In this document: positions 24,105-35,360 of the stretch, one piece after another | Numbering within the stretch: position 1 is the first letter of the stretch | Layout of the letters: each line of letters begins with the position of its first letter | Source: Talinum fruticosum | Taxonomy: Eukaryota > Streptophyta > Magnoliopsida > Caryophyllales > Talinaceae | NCBI GenBank assembly: GCA_021018815.1 | Contig: JAITYX010000130.1 | Location: 186,001 to 250,000, forward strand | Reading direction: 5' to 3' | DNA length: 64,000 nt | Notes under the pieces: model-generated | The model's database searches: none | Seen by the model: the letters and a program-made list of their open reading frames with translations, nothing else | Told to the model about the DNA's origin: nothing | Position numbers and translations under genes: made by a program

Positions 24105-25452
24105 GGTTTATTAAAAATAAATGGATAAAGAGGAAGAAGGCTAGTGCTGACTGATATCTGTGTACTTGGAAAGCATGGTAATTAGTAAAAAATTCACATA
24201 GGTTGCTTGAAGTAGTTTAGTACTTGATCGTCTTTAAAATTTTATATTCAATTGTTGTAATTAAATGAAGAAAATTTGTAATCATATAATAAAGTTCTAA
24301 ATTTTTTTTGCACAAAATCATTTTGATTTGTATTTCACTATAAAAAAATAAAAAAACCTTGCAATAATAAAGTGTTGGGTATGTGGAGCCTAATGAATAT
24401 TTCGGGCTCGGAAAATCGCATTGTTGAGCAAGAAACTGCGAACACGACCAAAAGACATTGAGCACAGGGCATGTTGACCGAAGGAACAAGGGGCAGCCCG
24501 CCCAGCAACTGGCACAGGCTGGGCAGCTCGTGCTACTGGGCACGGCCCTTGCCAGGTGTGGTTGCTTAGTTTCGTTTGTTTTTGGCCGTTTTTCTTCCAT
24601 TTTGTTTCGTGTTAATGCGTATTAAAGCTCAGTTTAGGCTATAAATTAATGTATTGACCTCCACTGTTTTTACGTAGCAGAGATTGCAGGTGTAAGTTAG
24701 GTTAGGCTTGAGAGAAAGTTCTTTGTAACAGCTATTGAATTTCTAGTGCATCGTTCGTGGTTTTTTTGGTTTTGAATTTTTAACGTTAAATTCTCTTGTC
24801 CCAGTTTTATTATTTCTTTTGCTCCTATTTATTATTTGTGAGTGAGCTCTGATCCTAACACAAGGATATGTATACAAGTACACATCGCAGACAGCTTTGC
24901 ACTAATATCTACAGAAAGTTTCTTGCATAGTTTGCTAAGAAAGGTTACTCGAGTATGAGCCACATCCTTAACAGTAGTGATGACCCTATGTATGTCAGAC
25001 TTCTCATTCTTCTATAGACAACACTCCTTAGAATCCACACCTCATAGAACATAGCTATCATCGAGCATCTGATGAGTAGCTTCTTCACATCACTTGAAGA
25101 GATATTATATATTTATTACAATTATTTGCAAACAAAGACTAATACTATTTTATTTCTTAACTTTTTTCTCATAAAAAAATTATGTGCAAAGATTATATAA
25201 TTAAATTCAATAAATATGTCTAAATTCAAATGTCGTGATATATTAAAAATACTAAAAATACACAAGTTATACGGTTGTATTTTTGGTAAAGTGAATATAC
25301 ATAATCACATCTTAAATAATACTTTTATTTTGTAGAAATAATATTACTATAATGATATAAAATTTTAATGTTATAATTAAAAATAATAATTTTACTTTAT
25401 TTTAAATCTCTAATTCTTATTTATAGAAACAATTTTCGTTGTATTTGAACCA
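24105..25452. other. Gene-free stretch with a possible solo LTR
   Basis: The segment 24373-24860 begins TGTTGGGTATG and ends GATCCTAACA, with a TATAAATTA box near 24640, as in a small copia-type solo LTR. The flanking bases do not match as a target duplication, so this is weak. The frame on the minus strand at 24217-24600 spans this segment and shows no domain. From 24861 to 25452 nothing is recognisable. Confidence 0.4.
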
Positions 25453-26040
25453 TAGTGCCTAGGATGGGCAATGGGTCGAGTTAAAATCAAATCAAATTTT
25501 TGGTAGTGAATAAAATGGGTCGGTTACACGTAACAAGGTCAACCATTTCTTGACCTATTTTAAAATGCAGTAAATATGCATACAAATCTCTGTAGTATAA
25601 TAGAAAAGGTGAAATAAATATTGGAACATTAAACGGATCATTAACGTAATAAGTCATTATTATTCAATCCATTATTAACCCAACCTTTCATTGGCCTTAT
25701 TTAAATGAGTCAAGCGGACAAGCCACTTGACTTAATGGGTTCTTCATACAAATATCATGATAAAAGTTTTGAATATTTTTTAATATTTAAAAAAATACAA
25801 ATACTATATATATATTTTTTTGTAGAACTATGGCCAAAAAATATGCTAGAGTTTTATATGTAAAAAGTAATTGATAAAAAGGGGGTCTCAACCTGTTGGG
25901 TCGACTCAAAACCTGTTGTATAACCCGATACACAACCGCCCGTATTTTACCCGAACCCGAAATACGATCGACCCATATTTTAGCTGAACCCAAATACGCC
26001 CGATCCGTATTTAACCCACCCACCCGAATTGCGTGTCTAA
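25453..26040. mobile_element. Possible hAT-type small element
   Basis: The left end CTAGGATGGGCAATGGGTCG and the right end CACCCGAATTGCGTGTCTA are roughly inverted, and the right third is full of CCCGA/GACCC words typical of some plant hAT MITEs. No clean 8-bp target duplication is seen. Frames at 25787-26120 on both strands fall in this repeat and are not genes. Confidence 0.4.
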
Positions 26041-26945
26041 CCGCACGAGTTGAGGCGGACACCAACACACATGAGCTGTTCCGAGCCATCGGAAGGATGA
26101 CCCGTACATGGTTATCGTAAGGAGTTTAAGTTAAGTGAAAAAATATGTTAACTCAACCTTAATTAAATTTATATAGTAAAAGATCTAAATCTTATCTTAT
26201 TATTGGTAGTTATATTTATAATCAATTATTGATCTATAAAATTTATTATCTCTAAATGAAAATAAAGGTACTAATAGATGATCAACTTCGTTGACAAAAA
26301 GAGAATTGGCAAGTATAATTTTTTTTATCATCGTAATAATTATTTTTAAAATTGTGGGAAAATTTTCTTTTAAAAAAAAAATTGACAAAACATACTAATA
26401 AGACTATATTATTGCACAAGAAAAGGAAGAGAAGAGTCCACTTACAAAAAGAAATCTATTATGTTTTTCTTTCGGATAAATTTTATTTTATTTTATATTT
26501 AATTATTTAAATCAACGACTCATATTTAATAGGAAAATAAATGTTATGGCTGAAATTATACTAAGCTCCTACAATCATTCCGTTTGCGTATTTGAGCAAT
26601 TTGAAAAAGATTACTATTGTATATAGTATAGATACTAAAAAGAATAATTTGCTTATGAGATTTAGACAAATATATTTACGGGCATAATTATTTGGATTTA
26701 GGGCATATTCTTTTCATGGGAGAGAGTAGGAAGAAGTGGAAAAACCAGAAATTTGTTGGAAGAATAGGAAGGAGTAGGAAGGGGCTGAGAATGTTAGATT
26801 TCTCATACAAAAAGAAGTGAAAATTTTTGAGTGGGGTATAACAATGATGGGAAAGCTTAGGAAAGAAAGGAAAGGAGTAGAAGTTTTCTAAAAGTGGAAA
26901 GGAGTGGGATAGAATAATAAAGGGTGGACTTTTTTTTTCGATAAT
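26041..26945. other. Gene-free AT-rich stretch with purine-rich segment
   Basis: A purine-rich strand (GGAAGGAG, GGAAAGGAG words) spans 26700-26930. No gene or element end was recognised before the CACTA terminus at 26946. Confidence 0.5.
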
Positions 26946-27365
26946 CACTAATATAGAAAGCAATTTTAACTACGGTTAAAAATGACTTTTAACGACGGTT
27001 AACAGGCGTCGTGTATGTGGGCGTCATTGTATGTACCACTTTTGACTACGGTTCTACAACCGTAGTAAAAATAACCTATGATGACGGTTCTATAAAAACA
27101 ATCGTCGTCATATATGAACCATTAACGACTGTTCTTCATCCGAACCATCATCATATGTCCAATTTATTAAAAAAAAAAATAGAACTCCTTTCAAATCTGA
27201 AATCGAAGGAGCTTTGAAATCTTGAGATCTAAAAATTAAAAATGAGGAAAAGAGCGAAGAACAACGAATGAAGAAAAGTAACTCTAAAAAAACTAAAGAA
27301 ATACACATCTAAAAAACTAAAGGAATACGGATCTAAAAGGAGTGAAGCAATACCAAACAAAAAAG
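26946..27365. mobile_element. CACTA-family left terminus
   Basis: It begins CACTAATATAGAAAGCAATT and continues with subterminal words ACGACGGTT, GACTACGGTT and TCGTCGTCATAT up to about 27150. The same words, inverted, fill 36355-36599, which ends GTAGTAGTG. The two may be ends of one element of about 9.65 kb swollen by insertions. However, the bases outside are AAT on the left and TTG on the right, so the pair is not proven. The frame at 27011-27217 is a by-product of the subterminal repeats. Confidence 0.7.
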
Positions 27366-28848
27366 GAATATTGGATCGGAATAATACACACTTTGGGGTA
27401 TTGGCCAAATATAATACCAACAATTTCCTTGGCTGCGAACGGAACCAACTTTGGGCGTATTTTCCAATATCGAATGCCACTGAGTTTTATGGGCGGCGAC
27501 TTGTCGAAAATCTGATGTGGCAAATTTTTTTGACACGTGTACGGCGGAGTCAATTTTTTGACTAAATTTATGATATTTAAATGCAACCTTTGATTTTAAT
27601 TTTTTTTAAAAAACCGAAAATCTCTCTCCTCCCTCTCTCTGTCTCTCTCTCTTCCCTTGCTCCTCGCTCGTCTTCCTCTCGTCTCTCTCTCTCCCTGCTC
27701 TTCGCTCTCGCTCTCTCTATCTCTCTCGCTCTCGCTCGTCTCTCCTTCGTCTCTCTCGCTCTCCTCCCTCTATCTCTCCCTCTCGCTCTCTCTCTCGTCC
27801 CCTGTTTCTACTCCTCGGTCTCCTCCTTCTCTATCTCTCTCTCGCTCTCGTCCCTCTATCTCTCTCTCTCATCCCTCGCTCCTCGCTCTCCTCCCTTTCT
27901 CTGTCTCTCTCCCTTCCCTGCTCTCACTCTCCTCTCTCTGTCTCTCTCGCTACCGCTCTCTTCCCTCTCTCTCGTCTCTCTCGCTACCGCTCTCTTCCCT
28001 CTTTCTCGTCTCTCTCGCTACCGCTCTCTTCCTCTCTCTCTGTCTCTCTCCTTCCCTCGCTCCCTCTTTGTCTCTCTCTGTCGCTCTCCGCAGGGAAAGG
28101 AAGAGAGATAGAGAGATACCGAGAGAGGGAGGATAGCGGGAGCGAGAGAGACAAAGAGAAGAAGTGCGAGAGCAGGGGAAGGGAGAGAGACAAAGAGAGG
28201 GAGGAGAGCGAAGAACAGGGGATGAGAGAGCGAGGAGCAGGAGAGCAAGAGAGAGAGAGAGAGAGAGGGGGAGGAGAGCGAGAGATTTAGAGAGAGGGAT
28301 GAGAGCAAGGAGCGAGGGAAGAGAGAGACAGAGAGGGGGATGAGAGCAAGTAGCAAGGGAAGAGAGAGAGACAGAGAGAGACAGAGAGAGGGAGGAGAGC
28401 GAGAGCGAGAGAGGAGAACGAGGAGCAGGGGACGAGAGAGAGAGATAGAAGGAGGAGAGCGTGAGAGAGACAGAGAGGGAGAAGAGCGATGAGCGTGAAA
28501 CAGGGGACGAGAGAGAGGGGAGAGCGAGAGAGAGAGGGGGAGAGACGAGCGAGAGCGAGAGAGACCGAGAGAGGGAGGAGCGATTTTCAGCTTTTTTTAA
28601 AAAAATTAAAATCCTTGCATAGGTGGCATTGAAATATCATAAATTTAGTCAAAAATTGACTCAACCGTACACGTGTCAAAAACATTTGCCACGTCGGATT
28701 TCCGACGAGTTGCCGCCCATAAAACTCGGTGGCGTTCGATATTGGAAAATACCCCCAAAGTTGGTTCTGTTCGCAGCCAAGGAAATTGTTCGTATTATAT
28801 TTGGCCAATACCCCCAAAGTGTGTATTATTCTGATCCAATAACCCAAC
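27366..28848. mobile_element. Large foldback element with CT/GA palindromic core, about 1.48 kb
   Basis: Arms of about 225 bp are inverted copies: 27366 (ATTGGATCGGAATAATACAC, later ATACCAACAATTTCCTTGGC) pairs with the right end (GCCAAGGAAATTGTTCGTAT, later GTGTGTATTATTCTGATC). Between them, 27611-28090 is almost pure CT-rich (CTCTCT, CTCGCT words) and 28095-28580 is the GA-rich counterpart, so the whole element can fold on itself. No genuine ORF; the long frames on both strands are low-complexity serine/leucine runs. The superfamily is unknown and I could not define a target duplication. Confidence 0.8.
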
Positions 28849-29669
28849 AAAAAAATCTAAAATACAAATCTAAGAATGAAATTCAAACCAATTATTTCCT
28901 CTTACAAATTTAAAAAGCGCGCATCTTTTTCTCAACTTTAGCTTGCATCTCTCGAAAGCGATGACTTCCTCCTCCACTTCAGCCGCTTCTTCATCTCATC
29001 CAACTCCTGAGCCACGCATAAAAAAAAAAAAAAAGAAGATGTTTGCCATGATATTAACCTGAAGCTTACTAGATGTTTGACTATTTATTTTAATTTCCCA
29101 AATTTTAGAATTTAGAATAGTATTTTCTAGATAAGATATTTATTTTCTAACAAATCCCAAAAGAAAGTGGTCACCAATAAGATGGATTGATCTATTAGAA
29201 AACCTAAAGCCAAAGTCCCAATTGAAAAGTTACGTAGATTCTCAAGATTAACAACACCTTTAATCCTCAAGATTCTTCGGAGAAAATTCACTTGAACCCT
29301 GGCGCATTTGTCATTTTGACGGCCAAAAAATTACCCACAAACACCATCCCCGTAAAACGATTTGGTAATGAAGAAAAAATTACCCACAAACCTTGGATCG
29401 ACATGAAACTCTCTAAAAACCCTAATTGCGTACTTTGAACAAGTAACAAAGAAAAATGCCAAGGAAGATAATTGGTACCGAAGATCAAATCAGGCAGTAG
29501 CCAAACCCCAACTCGAACCGGACAGAGCATCGACTCAAGAGAGAGAAAATCGAGAGCCACGAAAAGGTTAGTCTTGATGTAAAAGGTCGATCAATCGCTA
29601 CCAGTAGCAGGATTTACTGAGCCGAGGGGAGAGAAAGAGACAGAGAGATTAATGATTGAGTCAAGTAAA
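28849..29669. other. Gene-free stretch before the second CACTA terminus
   Basis: No gene supported. An A run lies at 29020-29034. The minus-strand frame at 29288-29560 has no recognisable domain. Confidence 0.5.
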
Positions 29670-30717
29670 CACTACTAGAAAACCGACGAATAGCGACGGA
29701 AATTTGTCACATAGCGACGGATTTTCTAAAATAGCGACGAAATTAGCGACGGATTATTTCCGTCGCTATAACCCGTGTCGCTAAAATTTAGCGACGGAAA
29801 TTACCGAATTCGTCGTTAATTAGCGATGGAACAGGGACGGAAATGCCTTCCATAGCTGATGCAATTCAGCGACGGATTACATTTTCCGTTGCTGAATTTA
29901 CCGACGGAATTTCCGAGTAATTCCGTCGCTGATTGCCGTCGCTAATCCGTTGCTAATCTGTCGCTATGTGTACGGAATTCCGTCGGTAATTCGTCGCTAT
30001 GTATGTAGAATTCTAAAATAGCTTTTTCTAATTCTTTGTTAACCTAATACAAAAAATGTGAATGGATATACAAATCCAACATTCACATATGTGACAATTA
30101 CATTTGACATTTACATATGCCACAAACTACTCATCCAAGTTGGATATACAAATCCAACATAAAGTTCACAATCATAAACAATCCAAACATATTTACAACC
30201 AATTCACAAGTTCATAAAAACAACCATACAAAAGTTCACAACCAACCATAAACACATTATCGAAAAGTTCACAAAATGTTCACCAATACACAAAAGTTTT
30301 GATGATAACGAATTCAAGTTCCTCACTCTTCCTCTTGTGGTTGTTCTAGTCTAAGGTGAGATCCGGATGCTTGCTGAGATTTCAAAAATTCAGTGAAGCG
30401 TGCTATTGGCTCAGCGAAACTGTCCACCTTTTTTGAGCTGCCTATTTTTCAACCCAAGCACAGGAGTATGCTCAATCCATTGATTTAACTCAAAGGTTAA
30501 GTTATGCACTATTGCTCTCAAATCCGAGTCATCCGGAGTAGTAGCTTTCGGTGATTTGAAGGACATGGTGGTTTTTAAGTTTTTAGCATTAGATCCAAGT
30601 CTATAAATACGACCTTTGTTGTTCGCATTGGCTTTCACCCACAACTCTTGTTGTGAAGAGGTGGACACACAATCCTCGAAGAGTTGGGGTCATCGGTAGA
30701 AGGTTAAGTAAGTTATG
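29670..30717. mobile_element. Second CACTA element, left end and part of body, truncated
   Basis: It begins CACTACTAGAAAACCGACG and carries many AGCGACGGA/TCCGTCGCT subterminal words to about 30000, a family different from both 18517 and 26946. A minus-strand transposase remnant follows (30300-30668). The body stops near 30717, where copia sequence starts. The other terminus was not found in the window. Confidence 0.82.
30300..30668 (-). pseudogene. CACTA TNPA-like (Transposase_24-type) C-terminal remnant
   Basis: The minus-strand frame reads QQELWVKANANNKGRIYRLG, then SNAKNLKTTMSF, and later VLGLKNRQLKKGGQF. The (K)GR(I/V)YxLGS segment near the C-terminus resembles plant CACTA Transposase_24 proteins, and the position, close to the terminus and pointing toward it, fits. 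Past the stop near 30411 the remaining 3' part reads as low-complexity glutamate-rich sequence. Only the C-terminal third is present. Confidence 0.55.
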
Positions 30718-31150
30718 ACTATCCAGATGAGAGTCGGTTCCGAGTCTTTTGAAAACCATAGACTAAGATTCCGAGTCCCTACAAGATATCTTAAAATTAT
30801 CTTCACCGCAGATGAGATATGATTCTTTTGGATTAGCTTGAAATCTTGCACAAAAGCGCGACATTGAACATAATATCCGGCCTACTAGATGTGAGATAGA
30901 GTAGAGATCCAATCATACCTCTGTAGAGTTTTTGATCTACAGACTTTACCTTTCTCGTCCGAGTCCAGCTTTAAACTCGCTACTCATATGTGTTGCTGCA
31001 TGCTTCACATCTTATAACTTGTACTTCTTAAACAACTCCTTGGTATACTTTGATTGATGAACATAAATGCCATCCTTGTCTTGTTTGATTTGTAGACTAA
31101 GAAAGAAGTTAAGTGCTCCCATCATACTCATTTGGAACTCCTGTCTTACC
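30718..31150 (-). pseudogene. Inverted copia reverse-transcriptase fragment
   Basis: Read on the minus strand this matches the copia RT at about 629-1065 of this window: MSMMGALNFFLSLQIKQDKD, then GIYVHQSKYTKEL. It ends at ACTCGGAACCGACTCTC. It points opposite to the copia 3' region and LTR that follow directly at 31151, so an inversion or fusion joined them. Confidence 0.85.
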
Positions 31151-31473
31151 AACTATTTATCTCTCAAGTACAATTGTCTTCCGAGTTTCAATTTATTTTC
31201 CGAGTTCATCCCGCCCTAATTTGTCAACTCGGTTAATTTGTTCTTGTTTTGATATAAGCAATACTAAGTTCTATGTGATATTTCAGCTTTTAGCTCGGTG
31301 CATTCTAATTTTAATTGCTCCGATAAAATCTAAGTTTGAATCTCTCTAGATATGTTATACGATTTTATCTCTATACTCCGACATATTCTTTGAGAAAGAA
31401 TGAAATCTCGGGGCCATAACACTAACAAAGTTTCTATATGAGTAAAGAATGCCTTTCATCAAAAAGGGGAGAT
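31151..31473 (+). mobile_element. Copia 3' untranslated region (copy 2)
   Basis: It corresponds to about 3968-4342 of copy 1 (TTTATCTCTCAAGTACAATTG, TTATTTTCCGAGTTCATC) and ends with the polypurine tract AAAAAGGGGAGA. Confidence 0.85.
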
Positions 31474-33116
31474 TGAAGACTCGGACCTTGCATATATAAC
31501 ATCCTAAGTACTATCAAGGAATCAGGTACAAACTGCATTTCTTGTAAGTTTTGATTACAAGTCATTCTAAGTGCTATAAAAACTTTTCTAAGTAGTACCG
31601 AACCTTTTCTGAGTGATACGTAACCTTCTCTCGAGTGTTACAAAGACTATTGCATAAGTTTTCATTTTTTTTTTCGACTAACTCGGAGTTACTCTTGCTA
31701 ATTATTTCACATTTGTAGTTCTGAGTCACTCAAACAGCACTCAGATTGATCGCATGTTCAAACACTCGCTCTAACACGTTTTAACTCGGGTTTAACTGTG
31801 TATTCCAAATTCGGGTGAATTACGGCGTTAATTCATCTCTCCTAGTCAGCTTGTTTTGTTTGAGTCATATTTGTCTAGATCAAGTATTCTTACTCCGATA
31901 TTCTTTATCTAACTTGATCTTTCTCCGGACAGACTCGGATGGAATTTGAGTATAATGAATATTAGACTAAAAAAATTCCATTCTTTTCGACTCAAATAGT
32001 TATGCACTTAATTATCGTAATTAAATTATTATCTGTGTCTAATCTTGGACCAAAGTATTCTATACTTTGAGAACCAAAATTAATTTACTTTTGTAGGTTA
32101 TTTGAACGAGGTTATCCTATTTTTGAATTACAAAAGTAACCGGCTTCAAGATGTCAAATCACCAGCAGACAAGGCTTTTTCTACTTCGATCAAGACCGAA
32201 ACACCGTGTCGGGGTTGTCTGTTTCCGAAACCGAAAATCTTCAACGCTAAGCTCAACGGTGGTTTGCACCTTACTTTTCGGACATCACCAGTGGATTGGG
32301 AAATCCTAAGGAGTCAAGAACCGTTGCGAACGTTCATCTCAATGGATCTTTTCTAAGCGACTCGGAAGAACCGGTACAATGGTCACGGAGGAGTTCTATT
32401 CGGAAGCTAGTCATAACGGCTAAGCTGCTTGGTCATCTCTAAATAGAAGCCAAATTTTAAGACTTGAAGATTGCTGAAACCATTGTCAATACACATACTT
32501 AAGCAAAAGTCTTTGTATTCATATTCAATCTTCTACTTACAACTCCAACTCTGTACTTAACATCTTTATGAGTTGCAAGGTCTTTTAATCAGTCACAACT
32601 TTCATTCTTACTTTTTGAGTAAGGTCCCTTGACTGAGATGTGGAAAATTTAGGCTTTCCGAAGTTGAGGATTTTTTTATTGAGAAATGTTAGAGCAAGAA
32701 ATCCTGCAGAGGCGTAAGAACGCATTCGCGCTTTAACTCAGCTCGCTTGTCCCTAACCGTAAAGGTTACCTCGGTTAGGAAGTACTAGATCGGATAAGGG
32801 AATTTCGAGTCTAGGAAAAATCTTGTAAGGAATTGTCTAAGGGAGCAATTCTAGTTGAGTCTGTCTACTATATTTTGTGGATTCAAAACAGTGGATTTGA
32901 CTTGGTGCATGGATTAGCACTGGCCGTGGTTTTCCGCCTCGGAGGGTTTCCATGTAAATTCCGATGAGTTCATACTTTTCTAAGTCCAATATAGACTTAG
33001 ACAGTCTCAAAGTTTGTTTTAAAGTTTAATCTTCCATTTATTGTTAAAATTTTCTCATCACCCTATTCACCGCCCTCCCCCGTACGGTGATCGAGTCTCT
33101 CCAAGTGCAAACCTTC
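31474..33116 (+). mobile_element. Copia LTR (copy 2)
   Basis: It starts TGAAGACTCGGACCTTGC and ends GTGCAAACCTTC. It aligns throughout with copy 1 (4343-5876). The extra length is mainly an insertion of about 91 bp at 32642-32732. The TATA box is altered to CTCTAAATAG. No pol from the same copy lies upstream in the normal orientation. Confidence 0.88.
32642..32732. repeat. About 91-bp insertion in LTR copy 2
   Basis: Copy 1 reads GACTGAGCTGTAAGAGTTAACTC here; copy 2 has about 91 unrelated bases between GACTGAGATGT and TTAACTCAGC. No inverted ends or clear target duplication. Confidence 0.7.
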
Positions 33117-33638
33117 GGTCTCGCTGTCCTTGCTCTCCTCATCTTCTTCTGTTTCGGTTTTCCCTCTCGCTTCCCCTTTTCTTCGTTTGCTTGCTCTGGC
33201 TCTCCCTTAGACTCCCTTTCCTCTCTGCTTTGCTTATGCTTCTTTCGGTTCCCCTTGTTCTCCTGCTGTTTTTCTTAACCCTCCTCTCTCTCCTCTTTTC
33301 CCGATTACACCTAAATCATTTTGCTGCCCATTGGGCCCCAACCTTTCTTTACTTCATCTTTGCCAGCTCCTCCTCAAATGCCAGCCATCCCGCCCATTTC
33401 TCATTCCATTTTCCTTTTTATTTGAATTTCCGGTTTGGGCTTCTAGTGTGAATTGGGCTCAAATTTACTTTCAATAAGCCCAATTAAGCTAGCCCATGCT
33501 CGGGTTTCAATTTTTGAGTTTTAATTTTGACTCGGAAAAATTTTAATTCACTTAATTTAAAAATTTTGAATTTTTAGCTTAACTTTTGATAAACTTAATT
33601 CCTAACTAAGCAAGCACCTGAAATTTTCGGGTCTTACA
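33117..33638 (-). mobile_element. Gypsy-type LTR fragment
   Basis: On the minus strand the segment begins TGTAAGACCCGAAAATTTCA, a common start of plant gypsy LTRs, and runs into a pyrimidine-rich leader. It is cut by the copia LTR end at 33116. The frames at 33041-33451 are low-complexity and not genes. Confidence 0.5.
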
Positions 33639-34136
33639 GGACCGGAGAAGAACGAATAGAAAGGGCCCTCCACCAAGTCACTGCTCTCCGGGAGGGGACC
33701 AGACGATGAGCCCATGCTTCAAGTGGCGCCTCGCCCGCTGATTCACTTGTTGATGAGTGCGAATTGTTTGCCTGGATTTCTACAAGATGGTCAAAGTAGC
33801 ACTTTACATAGGCTTCAAGGAGGTCCTAGTCAAAACGCAAAACAGCTTGTTTGAGAGTATGAGCTTTGTCAAAGTCTACAAAATCCAACTCCATGTCATC
33901 ATCAATCGAAGGTTGTAGAATGTCTTCACAACGAGGGACGGGCGATGATTGGTAACAGCAGCTTGCTCTACACGGTCCCTATTGAAGCGAGGGCACAATT
34001 TCTCGTAATCGGCAGGAAGTGCTCAGTAACTTATTTTTACTATGATCGAAGGAGAGAGTTAAGTCAAAGAATTATTCTTACCAACTCCCTTAATAAAGCC
34101 TCTACCCCTCTTCCCATTCAAAGAATTTTTTTGCTC
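33639..34136. other. Unassigned stretch
   Basis: Somewhat GC-richer DNA following the gypsy LTR end, possibly internal sequence of that element (minus strand), but no domain is visible. Confidence 0.35.
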
Positions 34137-34179
34137 TTTCCCTCTATTCATTGCATAAGATAATTGTTTATGTATATAT

Positions 34180-34258
<79 letters not shown>

Positions 34259-35360
34259 GGTTTCCTTTTACTTCCAATTTTGATTTATTATACATTTATC
34301 ATAAAATAGACATGATTTTTTTGAAGTTTTACATAATGCATAGCACAATTAATATCAATGAAATGTTGAGCCAATTCCTTTAATTCGCTTTAACTATCCC
34401 AAGACATAACTAGGATTGAAGTTCCTATAACCCTTGTTGTCTTTAACAATGAGATCGGGTTCATAAGGCAAGACATAGAATCCATGTACGACGTGGGTCG
34501 GTCCACAAAGAAAAGAAAAAGGGATAAATGATATATATATAATACAACTCTTTCCCTCTATTCATTGTGTAAGAGAATTGTTTACGTATATATTATATTA
34601 AATAATAAATATATATATGGTTTCCTTTTTGCTTCCAATTTTGATGTATTATACATATCATAAACTAGACATGATTTTTTTTTTAAGTTTACGTAATTCA
34701 TAAGACAATAATAAAATTATGAATGAAATGTTGAGACCACCGTTTAATTTCCTTTAACGACGCAAGACATAATAGGAATCGGAATTCCTTATTGTAATTA
34801 ACAATGAGGTCGGATTTACAAGACAAAAGTAGAGTGTACATGCAACGTAGGTCGATCAACAAATAAGGGTAGAAGGATCGAGGAGTCAAGTGGAAACAAA
34901 AGGTCATAAACAATAGTCATTATTTATCACTTTTTGTTTCCATGCAACTCTTCGACCTTCTACCTTTCTTTGTGGATCGGCGTATGTTTCATGTACACTT
35001 CATGTTTTGCCTTGTAAAACCGACCTCATTGTTAATCATAACTAGGGAATTCCGGTTCCATTTATCACTTTTTGTTTCCATGCAACTCTTCGACCTTCTA
35101 CCTTTCTTTGTGGATCGGCGTATGTTTCATGTACACTTCATGTTTTTCCTTGTAAAACCGACCTCATTGTTAATCACAACTAGGGAATTCGGGTTCCTGT
35201 TATCACTTCGGTAGTTAAAGCAAACTAAATGGATGGCCTTAACATTTCATTCATATTTCATTATTGTCTTATAAATTACGTAAACTTCAAAAAATCATGG
35301 CCTCTAGTTTACGATCATGTATAATACAACAAATTTGCAATAAAAAAGGAAACCAAAAAT
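34137..35360. repeat. Complex of direct and inverted repeats
   Basis: A unit starting CTCTTTCCCTCTATTCATTG occurs at 34137 and again near 34551 (both with TATATGGTTTCC and AAGACATAA words). An inverted counterpart fills 34930-35360, ending in CAATAAAAAAGGAAACC. Within the inverted part a 139-bp segment (TTATCACTTTTTGTTTCCAT through the AACTAGGGAATTC word) is present twice in tandem at 34924 and 35063 with very few changes. Frames in this stretch are by-products. Confidence 0.8.
34183..34257. repeat. (AT)n microsatellite
   Basis: About 75 bases of uninterrupted AT inside the first repeat unit; the second unit has only a short AT run there. Confidence 0.97.

Noticed and set aside
24217..24600. 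127-codon minus-strand frame
   Set aside because: A cysteine-rich look suggested a small protein, but spacing fits no family and it lies within a possible LTR.
27581..28356. Long serine/leucine/arginine-rich frames on both strands
   Set aside because: They are translations of the CT/GA low-complexity core of a foldback element, open on both strands at once, with no domain.
33041..33451. 136-codon hydrophobic frame starting in the copia LTR
   Set aside because: It begins in the LTR end and continues through pyrimidine-rich leader sequence; the leucine/phenylalanine/serine content is what CT-rich DNA gives by chance.
34183..34257. CRISPR-like or regulatory array near the AT tract
   Set aside because: The repeats are a plain AT microsatellite and plant transposable-element repeats; there are no regular repeat-spacer units.
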